A stretch of DNA of 64,000 bases from Chitinophaga sp. YR627 (lineage in GTDB: Bacteria; Bacteroidota; Bacteroidia; Chitinophagales; Chitinophagaceae): contig NZ_FOUX01000002.1 of the NCBI RefSeq assembly GCF_900114995.1, positions 1,612,001 to 1,676,000 on the forward strand, read 5' to 3'. The position numbers and the translations under genes are program-made. This document shows positions 9,715-19,509 of this stretch, piece by piece; positions within the stretch are counted from its first letter, which is position 1; each line of letters opens with the position of its first letter. Under the pieces are notes generated by a model. That model was given only the letters and a program-made list of their open reading frames with translations. It had not been told where the DNA came from and did not search any database.

Positions 9715-10782
9715 TTATTGCGCTCCCGTCAAAGATTTAATTACTGTTACTTCCTCTGTACTGTATGGCTTACCATCCTGACGGAAAATGTCATGAAACC
9801 ATACTGTCGGTTCACCGCCATCTTTCATCGGCGTATCCCATGCATAGATCGTGTTGGTCTTACCGGATACCAGTCCCCAGTTATACGCAGCTACTTTTTC
9901 TTTCTTCAGTAACGGCATGATATTCTGGAAAAGGCTGCCCCTTGTACGGGCCATATATTCTGTACATATCAGCGGACGGCCAAACTTCCGGAGACTGTCA
10001 ATCGTCTGCTGGTGTTCCTTTTCATCCGCGTAATTATGATAAGTGATTACATCTGAATTATTCAGCTGGAACACGTTCAGGTCAGTCAGGCTTTTATTCC
10101 ATACGCCTGCTGATACCGGCTGCGTAACGGGAACCTGTCTTGCCCATACAAATACCTGTTTCAGCAGGTCCATGCTTTTATCGCCATAATTAGAGTTACC
10201 CGGTTCGTTATAGAGGTCCCACAACAGGATGCGTTTGTCATTCCCGAAGGTGGTGAGCACGTCTTTTACATAGCGTTCCAGGGTATCGGTCAGTGCAGGA
10301 GACGTTTCCCGGCGTACACCAGGGTCCTGTAACCAGCCGGAGTTATGTATACCGGTTTTAGGCGCCGGCTGTTTGCCTGTAGCATAAGTATTATTCCAGC
10401 AGTCATCAAACAGTACGAAGGTGGTGGAGATGCCGTTTCTGTCTGAAATGTCCAGGTAAGTACCGATACGCTGTTTAAATCCTGCCGGGTCCTGTTCCCA
10501 GGCTGCATGGTGGAGGAATACGCGCATGGAGTTCATCCCGATACCAGCCGCATAACCCAGTTCCCTGTTAATTATGGCAGTATCAAAAGTTTCTGCCTGC
10601 CACATTTCAAGCTGATTAATGGCATAGCTGGGGATAAAATTGCTTCCCCGCTGCCAGGCATGCTGCTTATACCATTTAGCTGCTTTCTTTTTAGACCAGA
10701 TCTCTCTGGATTGTTCCTGCGCAAAAGCAACATTGGCCATTGTTGCTACGAGCAGTACAGTCAGAAATACTTTCATTTTCAT
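9715..10782 (-). CDS. Secreted GH5-like glycoside hydrolase
   Basis: Probable retaining glycosidase with a TIM-barrel fold, clan GH-A. The ATG at 10782 is chosen over an in-frame TTG at 10794; it begins signal peptide MKMKVFLTVLLVATMANVAFA. The likely acid/base Glu lies in LWDLYNEPGN and the likely nucleophile Glu in PLICTEYMART, spaced as in GH5 and related families. The N-terminal GIGMNSMRVFLHH is also typical. It is 355 aa, about one catalytic domain with no binding module. Lying upstream of galK and galT, it may release a galactose-containing sugar that those enzymes process, though the specificity is not readable. Two LacI-type operators lie between it and the regulator gene. Confidence 0.78.
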   Translation of the reverse strand: MKMKVFLTVLLVATMANVAFAQEQSREIWSKKKAAKWYKQHAWQRGSNFIPSYAINQLEMWQAETFDTAIINRELGYAAGIGMNSMRVFLHHAAWEQDPAGFKQRIGTYLDISDRNGISTTFVLFDDCWNNTYATGKQPAPKTGIHNSGWLQDPGVRRETSPALTDTLERYVKDVLTTFGNDKRILLWDLYNEPGNSNYGDKSMDLLKQVFVWARQVPVTQPVSAGVWNKSLTDLNVFQLNNSDVITYHNYADEKEHQQTIDSLRKFGRPLICTEYMARTRGSLFQNIMPLLKKEKVAAYNWGLVSGKTNTIYAWDTPMKDGGEPTVWFHDIFRQDGKPYSTEEVTVIKSLTGAQ

Positions 10783-10911
10783 GTGTTTTTTCAAATTGTG
10801 TGGAGCTTGTATGTTAAGTATGAAGAAACGCTGTTGACATCTATATTCTGACTGTGGATATATCCATGGAATTCAGTTTTTGTGGAATAATTCTCAAAGT
10901 TAAAGATTTAC

Positions 10912-10923
10912 GTAAACGATTAC
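10912..10923. promoter_or_regulatory. LacI-family operator, copy 1 (gtaaacgattac)
   Basis: A 12-bp LacI/CcpA-type pseudo-palindrome (gtaaacgattac) lies 130 bp upstream of the GH5-like gene and 249 bp downstream of the LacI-type regulator stop. The exact reverse complement recurs at 11036-11047, so the two form a pair suited to a dimer or looping tetramer. Confidence 0.7.
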
Positions 10924-11035
10924 AATACTTCTCTCAAAATTACGGTGTGGCATTCTCTTGCTATTGGCATCTATTAAAACTAAACTATTGATAAACAACA
11001 CTGTAAGAAAAAAGAATGTGGAATAGACAATAAAT

Positions 11036-11047
11036 GTAATCGTTTAC
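11036..11047. promoter_or_regulatory. LacI-family operator, copy 2 (gtaatcgtttac)
   Basis: Reverse complement of the site at 10912-10923, with centres 124 bp apart in the same 389-bp gap. The rest of the gap (10783-11171) shows no coding frame and presumably contains the promoter of the GH5-galK-galT operon. Confidence 0.7.
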
Positions 11048-11171
11048 TTTCAATTTTGCAAATGCCTGTAACAGGTTTAGGGTCGCTTACGCTAAGGCAG
11101 TGCCCGGCATCAGCTGGTATGTGATAAAATAAACCACTCCCGGGTAAATAGGAATGCCCTTAAGCGACACG

Positions 11172-12194
11172 TTATTTCTGTGAAGATTGCCTGAAACGGG
11201 GTACCGGCTCCAGTACAATTTTAGTGCGTGCCTGTGTGCTGACTGCCCCGGTTCCCTCGATAAGTTCCATGAGCAGGCGGAATGCTTCTTTTCCCATTTG
11301 AACCGTTTGCTGGTCGATGCTGGAAAGACTTGGCGTTATATGCTCATCAAAAGATTCATTGGCAAATCCGATCACCCCAAAATCAGCAGGAATATCTACC
11401 TGTCTGTCTTTCAGTTCTTTGACAGCACCGAGGGCGGTAAAATCCTCCACGGCAAATACCGCATCAGGCGGAGCAGGCAAAGCCAGCAGGTGCGTAATGG
11501 CCTGACGGCCGGCATTGATGGACACGTCTCCAAAGTAGACCAGGGACTCGTCAAAAGGCACATTGCTGGCGCTTAACGCAGCCTTATACCCTTCCAGACG
11601 GTCCTTGAAGATCTTCAGGTGCTGCTGCCCCGCAATATGTGCCACACGGGTATAACCCTGTTTTAACAGATGCTCCGTTGCATAGTAAGCCCCCTTGAAG
11701 TCATCCACCACCACAGAAGGAATATTCAGACTGTCATTCGCACGGTCAAAAAAGACCAGCGGCACACCGCGTTCCGTGATCTCCAGGTAATGACTGAACT
11801 CCATGGTCTCCTTGGCGATAGACGCCAGGATCCCATCCACACGGGTACTCAGGAAGGTCTCAATTGCCTTCTTTTCGTACTCCGGCTGTTCATTCGACTG
11901 GTATATCAGCACATTATAGCCATGCTGGTTGGCCAGACTTTCAATACCGTGGACAACAGATCCGAAGAAGTTGATCTCCGCACTGGGGATAATTACGCCG
12001 ATAATGTTGGTACGCCCTGAACGGAGCGACCAGGCTATTCTGTCCCGCCTGTAGTTCATTTTCTCCGCAGCGGCCTGTACCAGCTTACGTGTCTCTTCAC
12101 TTGTACCTTTGCGGTTGTTTAAGGCTCTGGAAACAGTTGCACCTGTTAAATTCAGTTCTCGGGCAATGTCTGCTATGGTGACTTTGTTATTCAA
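11172..12194 (-). CDS. LacI-family transcriptional regulator
   Basis: A 340-aa DNA-binding regulator with an N-terminal LacI HTH (VTIADIARELNLTGATVSRA, residues 4-23) and hinge helix, followed by a periplasmic-binding-protein-like effector domain (about 60-335, beginning NIIGVIIPSAEINFFGSVVH). The start is TTG at 12194; an in-frame stop lies a short way upstream and the HTH would be cut by any later start. It is the nearest regulator to the two matched operators at 10912 and 11036 and lies directly upstream of the GH5-galK-galT genes on the same strand. Sugar-responsive repression of that operon is a reasonable inference; the effector is unknown. Confidence 0.9.
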   Translation of the reverse strand: MNNKVTIADIARELNLTGATVSRALNNRKGTSEETRKLVQAAAEKMNYRRDRIAWSLRSGRTNIIGVIIPSAEINFFGSVVHGIESLANQHGYNVLIYQSNEQPEYEKKAIETFLSTRVDGILASIAKETMEFSHYLEITERGVPLVFFDRANDSLNIPSVVVDDFKGAYYATEHLLKQGYTRVAHIAGQQHLKIFKDRLEGYKAALSASNVPFDESLVYFGDVSINAGRQAITHLLALPAPPDAVFAVEDFTALGAVKELKDRQVDIPADFGVIGFANESFDEHITPSLSSIDQQTVQMGKEAFRLLMELIEGTGAVSTQARTKIVLEPVPRFRQSSQK

Positions 12195-12306
12195 CGAAGG
12201 GGATGCTTTCCACTAAAGTAAAAAAATCATTCCGGATACGCCAAAATTTCTCACTATGCGTAGTAAAATGGTTGTATTATATTTATAGAATATCCAACAG
12301 ATTGCT

Positions 12307-13431
12307 ATGACTAACACAACACCGCAGCGCTTCCTGCCACTGGACGTATTCAGGGGACTGACCGTATGCTTTATGATCATTGTGAATACGCCGGGCTGGG
12401 ACACCTCCTATTACATACTGAATCACGCACAGTGGAACGGTTGTACGCCTACTGACATGGTTTTCCCCTCCTTCCTCTTTGCGGTAGGTAATGCCATGAG
12501 CTTTAGTATGCGTAAATTTCAGCAACTGGAAAACACGGCTGTTCTATCAAAGATCTTCCGTCGTACCCTGCTGATATTCCTCCTGGGTTTCCTGATGTAC
12601 TGGCTGCCTTTCGTCAGGCATACCGAGTCTGGACTGGAATTCATCCCACTGTCTGATACACGTATTTTAGGGGTATTACAGCGTATTGCGCTGTGTTATT
12701 GTTTTGCCTCCCTCCTGATCCACTACCTGCCTAAAAAAGCAGTATGGATAGTAAGTGCTGTCCTCTTACTGGGATACTGGGCGATCATGTACACATTTGG
12801 CGACCCTGCGGACCGTTATAGTCTGACTGGTAATGCCGCCCTGCATTTTGATAAACTCATCATGGGAGACAGTCACCTGTATCATGGAGAAGGCATCGCC
12901 TTCGACCCTGAAGGATTATTAAGTACACTGCCGGCCATCGTCAATGTGATCGCTGGTTACTATACCGGTTTATTCATCCAGCAGGAAGGAAAGACAGGAA
13001 AAGGCCTGGGCAAATTATTGCAGATGGGCGCCCTGCTGATCCTCGTTGCACTGGTATGGAGTATGGTATTCCCGATCAACAAGAAGCTCTGGACCAGCTC
13101 TTATGTGCTGTATACCGTAGGTATCGATTTACTGATCATCTCCCTGCTGATCTATGTGATCGACTTTAAAAAACAGGAAGGATGGACAGGCTTCTTTACC
13201 GTTTTTGGTAAAAATCCGCTGTTCCTTTACCTGCTCTCAGAAGTACTGGTGATATTCCTCTTCTTCTTCCAGGCAGGTGGTATGAGCGTATACAAATGGA
13301 TCAATACAAATATCTTCCAGCCGATAGCACCGGGTAAACCGGGTTCCCTGTTATTTGCGTTAGTATATATGTTATTCTGTTGGAGTGTTGGTAAGATACT
13401 TGACAAAAAGCGTATATACGTACGTGTTTAG
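12307..13431 (+). CDS. NagX/HGSNAT-like multi-pass membrane acyltransferase
   Basis: A 374-aa inner-membrane protein of the DUF5009/COG4299 family, related to NagX and heparan-alpha-glucosaminide N-acetyltransferase. Known or presumed members acetylate amino sugars or move them across the membrane. The hallmark N-terminus RFLPLDVFRGLTVCFMIIVN and the segment GCTPTDMVFPSFLFAVGNAM are present, and about ten hydrophobic helices run through to the C-terminus. It is divergent from the LacI-type gene across 112 bp and is followed by an SDR oxidoreductase 83 bp downstream. No nag genes are adjacent, so the sugar substrate is uncertain. Confidence 0.85.
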   Translation: MTNTTPQRFLPLDVFRGLTVCFMIIVNTPGWDTSYYILNHAQWNGCTPTDMVFPSFLFAVGNAMSFSMRKFQQLENTAVLSKIFRRTLLIFLLGFLMYWLPFVRHTESGLEFIPLSDTRILGVLQRIALCYCFASLLIHYLPKKAVWIVSAVLLLGYWAIMYTFGDPADRYSLTGNAALHFDKLIMGDSHLYHGEGIAFDPEGLLSTLPAIVNVIAGYYTGLFIQQEGKTGKGLGKLLQMGALLILVALVWSMVFPINKKLWTSSYVLYTVGIDLLIISLLIYVIDFKKQEGWTGFFTVFGKNPLFLYLLSEVLVIFLFFFQAGGMSVYKWINTNIFQPIAPGKPGSLLFALVYMLFCWSVGKILDKKRIYVRV

Positions 13432-13514
13432 AATAGGACAGGATATGCTATCTTAGCTAAAACAATCTCAACGGCTTTTGCAGATCATTGTGTAATTATC
13501 AGTTATCTAATAGT

Positions 13515-14300
13515 ATGGAACTATCGTTAAAGGGGAAAACCGCCGTTATCTGTGGAAGCACTCAGGGAATAGGATTGGCTACAGCCGGTGAACTGGCTGC
13601 GTTAGGCGCAGAATGCATCCTCCTGGCAAGGAATAAAGAAAGTCTCAAGGCAGCAGTCGCAGGACTGGCCACAGACCATTTGCAGGAGCATAGTTATGTG
13701 GTAGCTGACTTCCGGGACACCCAACAGGTGGATCAGGCCATCAAAAGTATCACCGAAAAGAAGACAGTACATATACTTGTCAACAACACCGGTGGTCCGA
13801 AAGCTGGTCCGGTAATGGAAGCAGATATCCACGAATTCACGGATGCCTTTCAGCAACACCTCATCATCAATCATATACTTGTACAGGCAGTCATAGCCGG
13901 CATGACAGCCGCCGGCTATGGCCGCATTATCAATATTGTTTCAACATCTGTGAAAGCGCCGCTGAAGAATCTCGGCGTATCCAACACCATCCGCGGGGGT
14001 GTCGCTTCCTGGGCCAAAACCATGGCAGGAGAATTGGCCCCTTATGGTATCACGGTGAACAACGTATTGCCGGGCATGACCAACACGGCACGCCTGCAAT
14101 CCATGCTGGAGTATAACGCCAGCAAGCGTAATACGACACTGAACAATATAGAGGAAGAGTATCTGAAAGAGATCCCCATGAAACGTTTTGGCGACCCTAA
14201 AGAAATTGCTGCTGCGGTAGCATTCCTGGCCACTCCGGCCGCTGCCTATATCACAGGTACAAACATCTGTGTCGATGGAGGCAGAACACCTGTACTCTAA
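13515..14300 (+). CDS. SDR-family oxidoreductase
   Basis: NAD(P)-dependent short-chain dehydrogenase/reductase of 261 aa, close to the family norm. The start at ATG 13515 gives MELSLKGKTAVICGSTQGIG with the cofactor motif near the N-terminus; an upstream in-frame start at 13488 adds nine residues without support. The NNTGG motif (NNAG equivalent) and an SxxxK-type stretch (VSTSVKAPLKNLGVSNT) are present. The usual YxxxK tyrosine is not obvious in that stretch, which suggests an atypical subfamily. The C-terminal TGTNICVDGGRTPVL is standard. A strong terminator follows, so it probably ends a short transcript with the NagX-like gene. The substrate is unknown. Confidence 0.85.
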   Translation: MELSLKGKTAVICGSTQGIGLATAGELAALGAECILLARNKESLKAAVAGLATDHLQEHSYVVADFRDTQQVDQAIKSITEKKTVHILVNNTGGPKAGPVMEADIHEFTDAFQQHLIINHILVQAVIAGMTAAGYGRIINIVSTSVKAPLKNLGVSNTIRGGVASWAKTMAGELAPYGITVNNVLPGMTNTARLQSMLEYNASKRNTTLNNIEEEYLKEIPMKRFGDPKEIAAAVAFLATPAAAYITGTNICVDGGRTPVL

Positions 14301-14318
14301 GCTTATTACAAAATAAAA

Positions 14319-14338
14319 GCCCCGGCAAAAACCGGGGC
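14319..14338 (+). terminator. Rho-independent terminator after the SDR gene
   Basis: A perfect 7-bp G+C stem, gccccgg/ccggggc, with a 6-nt loop lies 18 bp after the stop, with an A run before and T-rich DNA after. It could act in both directions. Confidence 0.75.
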
Positions 14339-14472
14339 CTAATTCATCACTTTTTACTATTACAAATTGAACAAGTGTGTATCTGATTTAACAAAAATCT
14401 ACATTCCTGTCTCATTCTGTAAAGCAAAAACGGAAATTTATTTACGCAAGCGGGAAAACTATCCCGCTTTCT

Positions 14473-15903
14473 TTATTCTTTGTCAAACCACAGACGGGTG
14501 GTCAGCGCATCAGCGCCCTGTCTGCCAACCGCATCTTTATAGTTAGTCCCGTTCAGCGCCTGCTCTGAAGAAGGATAGGTCATTCTGGTAGGGATCTTGC
14601 CACCCAGTGCACCTGTATAGGCAGCAGGTAACTTCGGATAATCCAGTCTGCGCCACTCTGCAAAACCTTCCAGTCCGTCGCCAAACAAAGCCAGCCACTT
14701 CTGCTCTCCTATTGATTTCCTGTAATTGGCCGCATCATACAATACTGCCGGTTGTGCAAGATAAGTAGTCACATTCAGATCGCTTACGCCGTATTGTTTC
14801 AGGGAAGTTGTCACTGCCTGTGCATACAGAGTAGCTGCATTACCGGATAATAAACCGATCTGCGCCGCTTCTGCTTTGATGAACAATAATTCTGATGCAT
14901 TGAATAATACGGCCGGTGCAGCAGTCGCCGTAAATACAGCGCCTACATCGGAAGTTTTATTGAAACCAAGGCGTGCAGCTGAATCCGTTGCCAGACCATT
15001 CGTTACACCAACGATCTTATTCGTATCTCTTGGTACCGCACCATAGATCGGTAAACGGGGATCATTCAGCTGATTCAGTTTATCAACAATGCTTTTACTG
15101 ATCCTGTAATCATTACGTGTTTCCCTGTTCTTTGCCACCGGATTCTGGTTCGGAGAAGCCTGGTATACCAGTTGTGCGTTATCGCTATTGCTAACGATCA
15201 GGTTATTATCATCAGCACCGATCTCGTCGAATACAGCTTTTGCCGCAGCAAACTCTTTGTCAGAAATACGCAGTGCGATACGCAGTCTCAGGGAATTCGC
15301 AAACTTCTTCCATTTGTTCATATCGCCATTGTACAGGATGTCTCCGGCGATCGTATTGGCAGATGGGGTAATCAGGCCTGAAGCAGTTTTCAGTTCTGCC
15401 AGCAATCCCAGATAAACATCTTTCTGCGCATCATATTTAGGTGTCAGATATTTATCGATCTGTGCAGCCTGAGAGTAAGGAATATCACCATAGTAATCGG
15501 TCAGCACCTGGAATATCCAGGAACGCATGATGATACCTACCGCTTTATAGTTAGGGTTGTGCAGTGTATCACCTAACTCTACCAGTTTGGTGAAATCCGC
15601 CACGCCCTGTGCATAAAAGTTGTTCCATACTGTCTGGATACTGGTCCCAGCAGGAATATACCTGTCAGGATCAGTATACTGGATCTTCGCCCAGTACTGT
15701 ACATACAGCAGGCTCGTTTCCATCGCCGCATCAGTACCCCAGTAAGTATCCACGTTTGCTTTGATACCGTTGGTCAGCAGATAATCCGGCTGTACCTGTT
15801 CTGATTCGTTCGGATTCTTGTTGATGTCCTCCAGCTGTTTCTGGCAACTGCTCAGTATCACTGCGGCACCGGCCAGACCCAATATATATTTAACTAGTTT
15901 CAT
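14473..15903 (-). CDS. SusD/RagB-family outer-membrane lipoprotein
   Basis: Surface glycan- or nutrient-binding lid protein of a SusCD transporter, 476 aa. A lipoprotein signal with lipobox LSSC is followed by QLEDINKNPNESEQVQPDYL, characteristic of the SusD-like_2 branch. TPR-like helices fill the middle and EGFAEWRRLDYPKL lies near the C-terminus, typical of SusD proteins. It follows the SusC gene by 23 bp on the same strand, so the two form an operon. No glycosidase, sigma or anti-sigma gene is directly attached, so this is an orphan pair and its ligand may be a peptide or a glycan. Confidence 0.93.
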   Translation of the reverse strand: MKLVKYILGLAGAAVILSSCQKQLEDINKNPNESEQVQPDYLLTNGIKANVDTYWGTDAAMETSLLYVQYWAKIQYTDPDRYIPAGTSIQTVWNNFYAQGVADFTKLVELGDTLHNPNYKAVGIIMRSWIFQVLTDYYGDIPYSQAAQIDKYLTPKYDAQKDVYLGLLAELKTASGLITPSANTIAGDILYNGDMNKWKKFANSLRLRIALRISDKEFAAAKAVFDEIGADDNNLIVSNSDNAQLVYQASPNQNPVAKNRETRNDYRISKSIVDKLNQLNDPRLPIYGAVPRDTNKIVGVTNGLATDSAARLGFNKTSDVGAVFTATAAPAVLFNASELLFIKAEAAQIGLLSGNAATLYAQAVTTSLKQYGVSDLNVTTYLAQPAVLYDAANYRKSIGEQKWLALFGDGLEGFAEWRRLDYPKLPAAYTGALGGKIPTRMTYPSSEQALNGTNYKDAVGRQGADALTTRLWFDKE

Positions 15904-15926
15904 GATTTACTGCTTTAATCGGTTCA

Positions 15927-18900
15927 TTAAAAGGATACCCTCAGGTTAAGACCCAGGCTGCGGGTAGTTGGGATCTGCAATGTTTCCAGACCTTGTCCGT
16001 TACCTGTGTTGAACGCTGTTTCCGGATCGATGTTAGGCACCTTCTTGTCGATGTACCAGAGGTTACGTGCAGTCACTGTCAGGTTAACCGCCTGTAATCC
16101 CCATTTTTTGATCAGCTCCTGAGGCAGTGCATAACCCAGTCTTACTTCACGCAGTTTGATGAATGATGCGCTGTATACGCTGCTTTCGTTCAGGGAAGAA
16201 CTGTATACTGATTTATAATAACGCTGTGCCGGCAGGATCGCTTCGTTCTTTTTACCATCTGCGGTTACACCGTCGAAAACGACACCATCATGGTAGACAG
16301 TTTCTCCGTTTGGTGCTGCTGCATTGTGGTCAGCCAGCTTCACCGCGGTTCCGTTGGTATTGTTACCTGCATAGTAGTAAGGAAGACCACCATGTTCTGC
16401 ATCACGACCAGGAAGACTCGCTGCCAGTACACCGGTATAGATACCTGTGTAGTTGGTACCTGACCAGATAGAACCACCCTGTCTTGTATCGATCAGGAAG
16501 CCCAGTGTGAAACCTTTAAAGGCAAAGTCGTTGTTTACGCTACCTGTCCATTTCGGTGTATAGTAACCCAGTACTTTTTTATCATTTGCGATCTGCGGCG
16601 TACCGTTTGCATTTACCAGGATACGACCCTGTGCATCACGTGCATATGCTTTACCATACAGGGCGCCATAACGTTTGCCCTTGCTGGCCAGTACCTGGAT
16701 GTTACCGGAACTACCCAGTACGTAGTCGTTCAGGTATCCTTCCTGATCCAGCTCGATCACTTTACTGATATTCTTCGCGTAGTTGAAATTGATGTTCCAG
16801 ATGAAACCGGAAGCCGTAGTGACCGGTGTACCGCCTAAGGTCACTTCCACACCATGGTTATTGATCTTACCTGCATTCAGCAGTTTTTTCAGATAACCGG
16901 TGGTCGCACTTACGTCGGCCAGCAGGATCTGGTTGTAGCTGCTGGAAGTATAATAGGTCACATCCGTGTGGATACGGTTATTCAGGAAGTTTGCTTCCAG
17001 ACCGAACTCACTGGCTCTGGTGATCTCTGGTTTCAGGTCTTTCTTCAGGTATTTATCATTCACGGTCAGCAGCGGATAAGCACCGAATGGCTGACTGAAA
17101 GGATAGGTATTTACCAGCTGGTAAGGATCTGCATCTTTACCTACCTGTGCCCATCCACCTCTTACTTTCAGACTGGTTAATACATCGCTCTTAATACCCA
17201 GTGCATCGCTCAGTACAACTGCTGCGTTCACGGAAGGATAGAAATAAGAGTTGTTTTCTGAAGGCAGTGTAGAAGAACGGTCGTTACGCGCTGTTACGTT
17301 TAAGAACGCCCAGTCTCTGAAGCTCAGCTGAGCAGATGCAAATGCACTGTATACTCTCAGTTTGGAGAAATAGCTGGTAGAGATCAATGGGTCCCTGGAG
17401 TTGTTCAGGGTATACACATCTCTCACTGCCAGTTTAGGCGCCTGCTGATAGTTCTGTTCAAACTGGTTGGTACGCTCGTTCACACCTACCAGTCCGTCGA
17501 TAGTGAAGTCGCTGTTTATTTTCTTTTTCGCATTCAGGGTAAACTCGATGTTAGTTTCCTGTACTACATAGTTGTCTTCTGTGTAGGAACCGAATGGCGT
17601 ACCATTGGTATAGAATGCTACTTTGTATTTACGCTTGTCATTGTAACTGTCTGTACCTACACGGAGGTTAGCAGAAAGCCAGTTGGTGATCTCATAAGAG
17701 AGGCGTGCATTTCCGAAGAAACGGTTACGTCCCTGACCAACAGTATTCTCATTCTGGATCCAGTATGGGTTGCTATAGTAGCTGTGGTTCCAGTTGTAGT
17801 CAGTACCATCAGCTGCTTTATAATTACGCAGTAAACGGGTATCTACCTGACGACCAAACCAGATGAACTGTAAGGTGACACTGTTACCACGACGGCCATC
17901 CACACCAGGCAGGTTATCAGCGCCTGCTCTTGTATAGTTAGCAAAAGTGCTCAGTGTCAGCTTAGGCGCAATACGGTAAGTACTGTTTAAAGCAAATGAG
18001 TTACGGGTAATACCTGTATTAGGCAGGATACCTTCCTGTTTGGTATTATTATAAGAGAAACGATAATCGATCTTCTCACTGTTGCCAGCTACAGAAACAC
18101 CATTGTTCAGGGTATAGCCTGTTTCGTAGAAGTCTTTTACGTTGTCAGGATGCGCTACGAAAGGTGCAGGCTGTCCGTTGGAAAAGAACTGTGGTATCAG
18201 ACGGCCATCCATTTTAGGCCCCCAGCTTTCATCCACACCATCGTTCAGTCCACCGCCTTTACCATCTACATAGGAGAATTGTCCGCCGGAACCCTGTCCG
18301 TATACGTCCTGGAACTTCGGCAGTACCAGCAGACTTTCGAAAGTTGCGCTGGAGTTTAAAGTAACACCCAGTCCTTTTGCGCTTTTACCGGTTTTGGTCT
18401 TGATCACCAATACACCTGCCGCAGCACGGGAACCGTACAGGGCCGCAGCGTTCGGGCCTTTCAGTACGTTCAGGGACTCGATATCATCCGGGTTCAGATC
18501 GGAGATCGCGTTTGCGAAGTCACGACCGGTGCCGATACCCAGCTGACTATTATCTACCGGCACACCATCCACTACGAAGAGCGGCTGGTTATTACCTGCG
18601 ATGGAAGTTTCACCACGGATAATGATACGGGAAGAACCCATATTACCCTGGCTGTTGGTAACCGTTACACCGGCGATCTTACCTGCCAGTGCGTTTACCA
18701 GGTTGGTTTCCTTTGCATCTGCAATATCTTTGGATTTCAGCTCCTGCACCGCATAACCCAGGGAACGTTTTTCTCTGGAAATGCCTAATGCCGTTACCAC
18801 TACTTCATTCAGTTTACTTTCGGTGCTTTCCAGCCCCACGTTCAGTACTTTACCGGTACCCACTACCTGGTCAACAGCGCCATAACCAATAAAGGAAAAG

Positions 18901-19124
18901 TGAAGTGTATCATTTGGATTGGCTACGATGGAATATTTACCATCTGCATCTGTATTTGTCCCGCGGTTTTTCCCCTTTACAGTAATGATAACACCCGGAA
19001 TGCGCTGTGCATCAGCGCGGGCAGTTACCACACCGGACACCTTGTTATCCTGCGCCTGAGCCCCTTGCAGACCCAGTAACACCAATAACAGTATCACGGC
19101 TGTTCTGTGTAATTGTTTGATCAT
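15927..19124 (-). CDS. SusC/RagA-family TonB-linked outer-membrane transporter
   Basis: A 1065-aa outer-membrane TonB-dependent transporter of the SusC type. After the signal peptide (MIKQLHRTAVILLLVLLGLQ) comes a carboxypeptidase-regulatory-like beta-sandwich (about residues 28-105, with IPGVIITVKGKNRGTNTDAD). Then follows the TonB box/plug (LNEVVVTALGISREKRSLGY, GVTVTNSQGNMGSSRIIIRG, LNVLKGPNAAALYGSRAAAG), and a long barrel ends TTRSLGLNLRVSF. There is no N-terminal STN domain, so no FecI/FecR-type signalling is expected. It is transcribed with the SusD gene downstream. Confidence 0.95.
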   Translation of the reverse strand: MIKQLHRTAVILLLVLLGLQGAQAQDNKVSGVVTARADAQRIPGVIITVKGKNRGTNTDADGKYSIVANPNDTLHFSFIGYGAVDQVVGTGKVLNVGLESTESKLNEVVVTALGISREKRSLGYAVQELKSKDIADAKETNLVNALAGKIAGVTVTNSQGNMGSSRIIIRGETSIAGNNQPLFVVDGVPVDNSQLGIGTGRDFANAISDLNPDDIESLNVLKGPNAAALYGSRAAAGVLVIKTKTGKSAKGLGVTLNSSATFESLLVLPKFQDVYGQGSGGQFSYVDGKGGGLNDGVDESWGPKMDGRLIPQFFSNGQPAPFVAHPDNVKDFYETGYTLNNGVSVAGNSEKIDYRFSYNNTKQEGILPNTGITRNSFALNSTYRIAPKLTLSTFANYTRAGADNLPGVDGRRGNSVTLQFIWFGRQVDTRLLRNYKAADGTDYNWNHSYYSNPYWIQNENTVGQGRNRFFGNARLSYEITNWLSANLRVGTDSYNDKRKYKVAFYTNGTPFGSYTEDNYVVQETNIEFTLNAKKKINSDFTIDGLVGVNERTNQFEQNYQQAPKLAVRDVYTLNNSRDPLISTSYFSKLRVYSAFASAQLSFRDWAFLNVTARNDRSSTLPSENNSYFYPSVNAAVVLSDALGIKSDVLTSLKVRGGWAQVGKDADPYQLVNTYPFSQPFGAYPLLTVNDKYLKKDLKPEITRASEFGLEANFLNNRIHTDVTYYTSSSYNQILLADVSATTGYLKKLLNAGKINNHGVEVTLGGTPVTTASGFIWNINFNYAKNISKVIELDQEGYLNDYVLGSSGNIQVLASKGKRYGALYGKAYARDAQGRILVNANGTPQIANDKKVLGYYTPKWTGSVNNDFAFKGFTLGFLIDTRQGGSIWSGTNYTGIYTGVLAASLPGRDAEHGGLPYYYAGNNTNGTAVKLADHNAAAPNGETVYHDGVVFDGVTADGKKNEAILPAQRYYKSVYSSSLNESSVYSASFIKLREVRLGYALPQELIKKWGLQAVNLTVTARNLWYIDKKVPNIDPETAFNTGNGQGLETLQIPTTRSLGLNLRVSF

Positions 19125-19509
19125 TGTATCAGAATTTATCAGATTGTTATAAGAAGGATTACAGATCTGTCAAGGCAAAGGAATTCCCCTTCTGCCGGTG
19201 AAGACCGGTAGTTACTGTCAGTTGGTTTTGTTTGATTTTTATTTACCTGAAGCTGGCATTATTACATGCACGAACAAGAAGAGTAGAATGTCATGGGACA
19301 ACACCCGGACATTGAATTTACGACGTTGGTACAGACCCCTGTTGCAGCACCCTTATGTAGCATATAGGCTATAAACATTTTTAATGTATGGCTTTAAGTA
19401 TGGGGTCAAAATTAACATACATTTAGTAATCTACAAAGCGAGTAGACTAAATAGACTGAAATAATATTTATTTCTTTACGAATAGTATTGATAATGAACA
19501 AGATAATAT
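19125..19509. other. 385-bp intergenic region upstream of susC-like gene
   Basis: No gene, RNA or strong terminator is visible. It should contain the SusCD promoter. A weak 6-bp inverted repeat (aatgtc/gacatt near 19288-19315) is the only structure I noticed. Confidence 0.4.

Noticed and set aside
16163..18892. Plus-strand frames inside the SusC gene
   Set aside because: Shadows of a 1065-aa frame with clear SusC domains.
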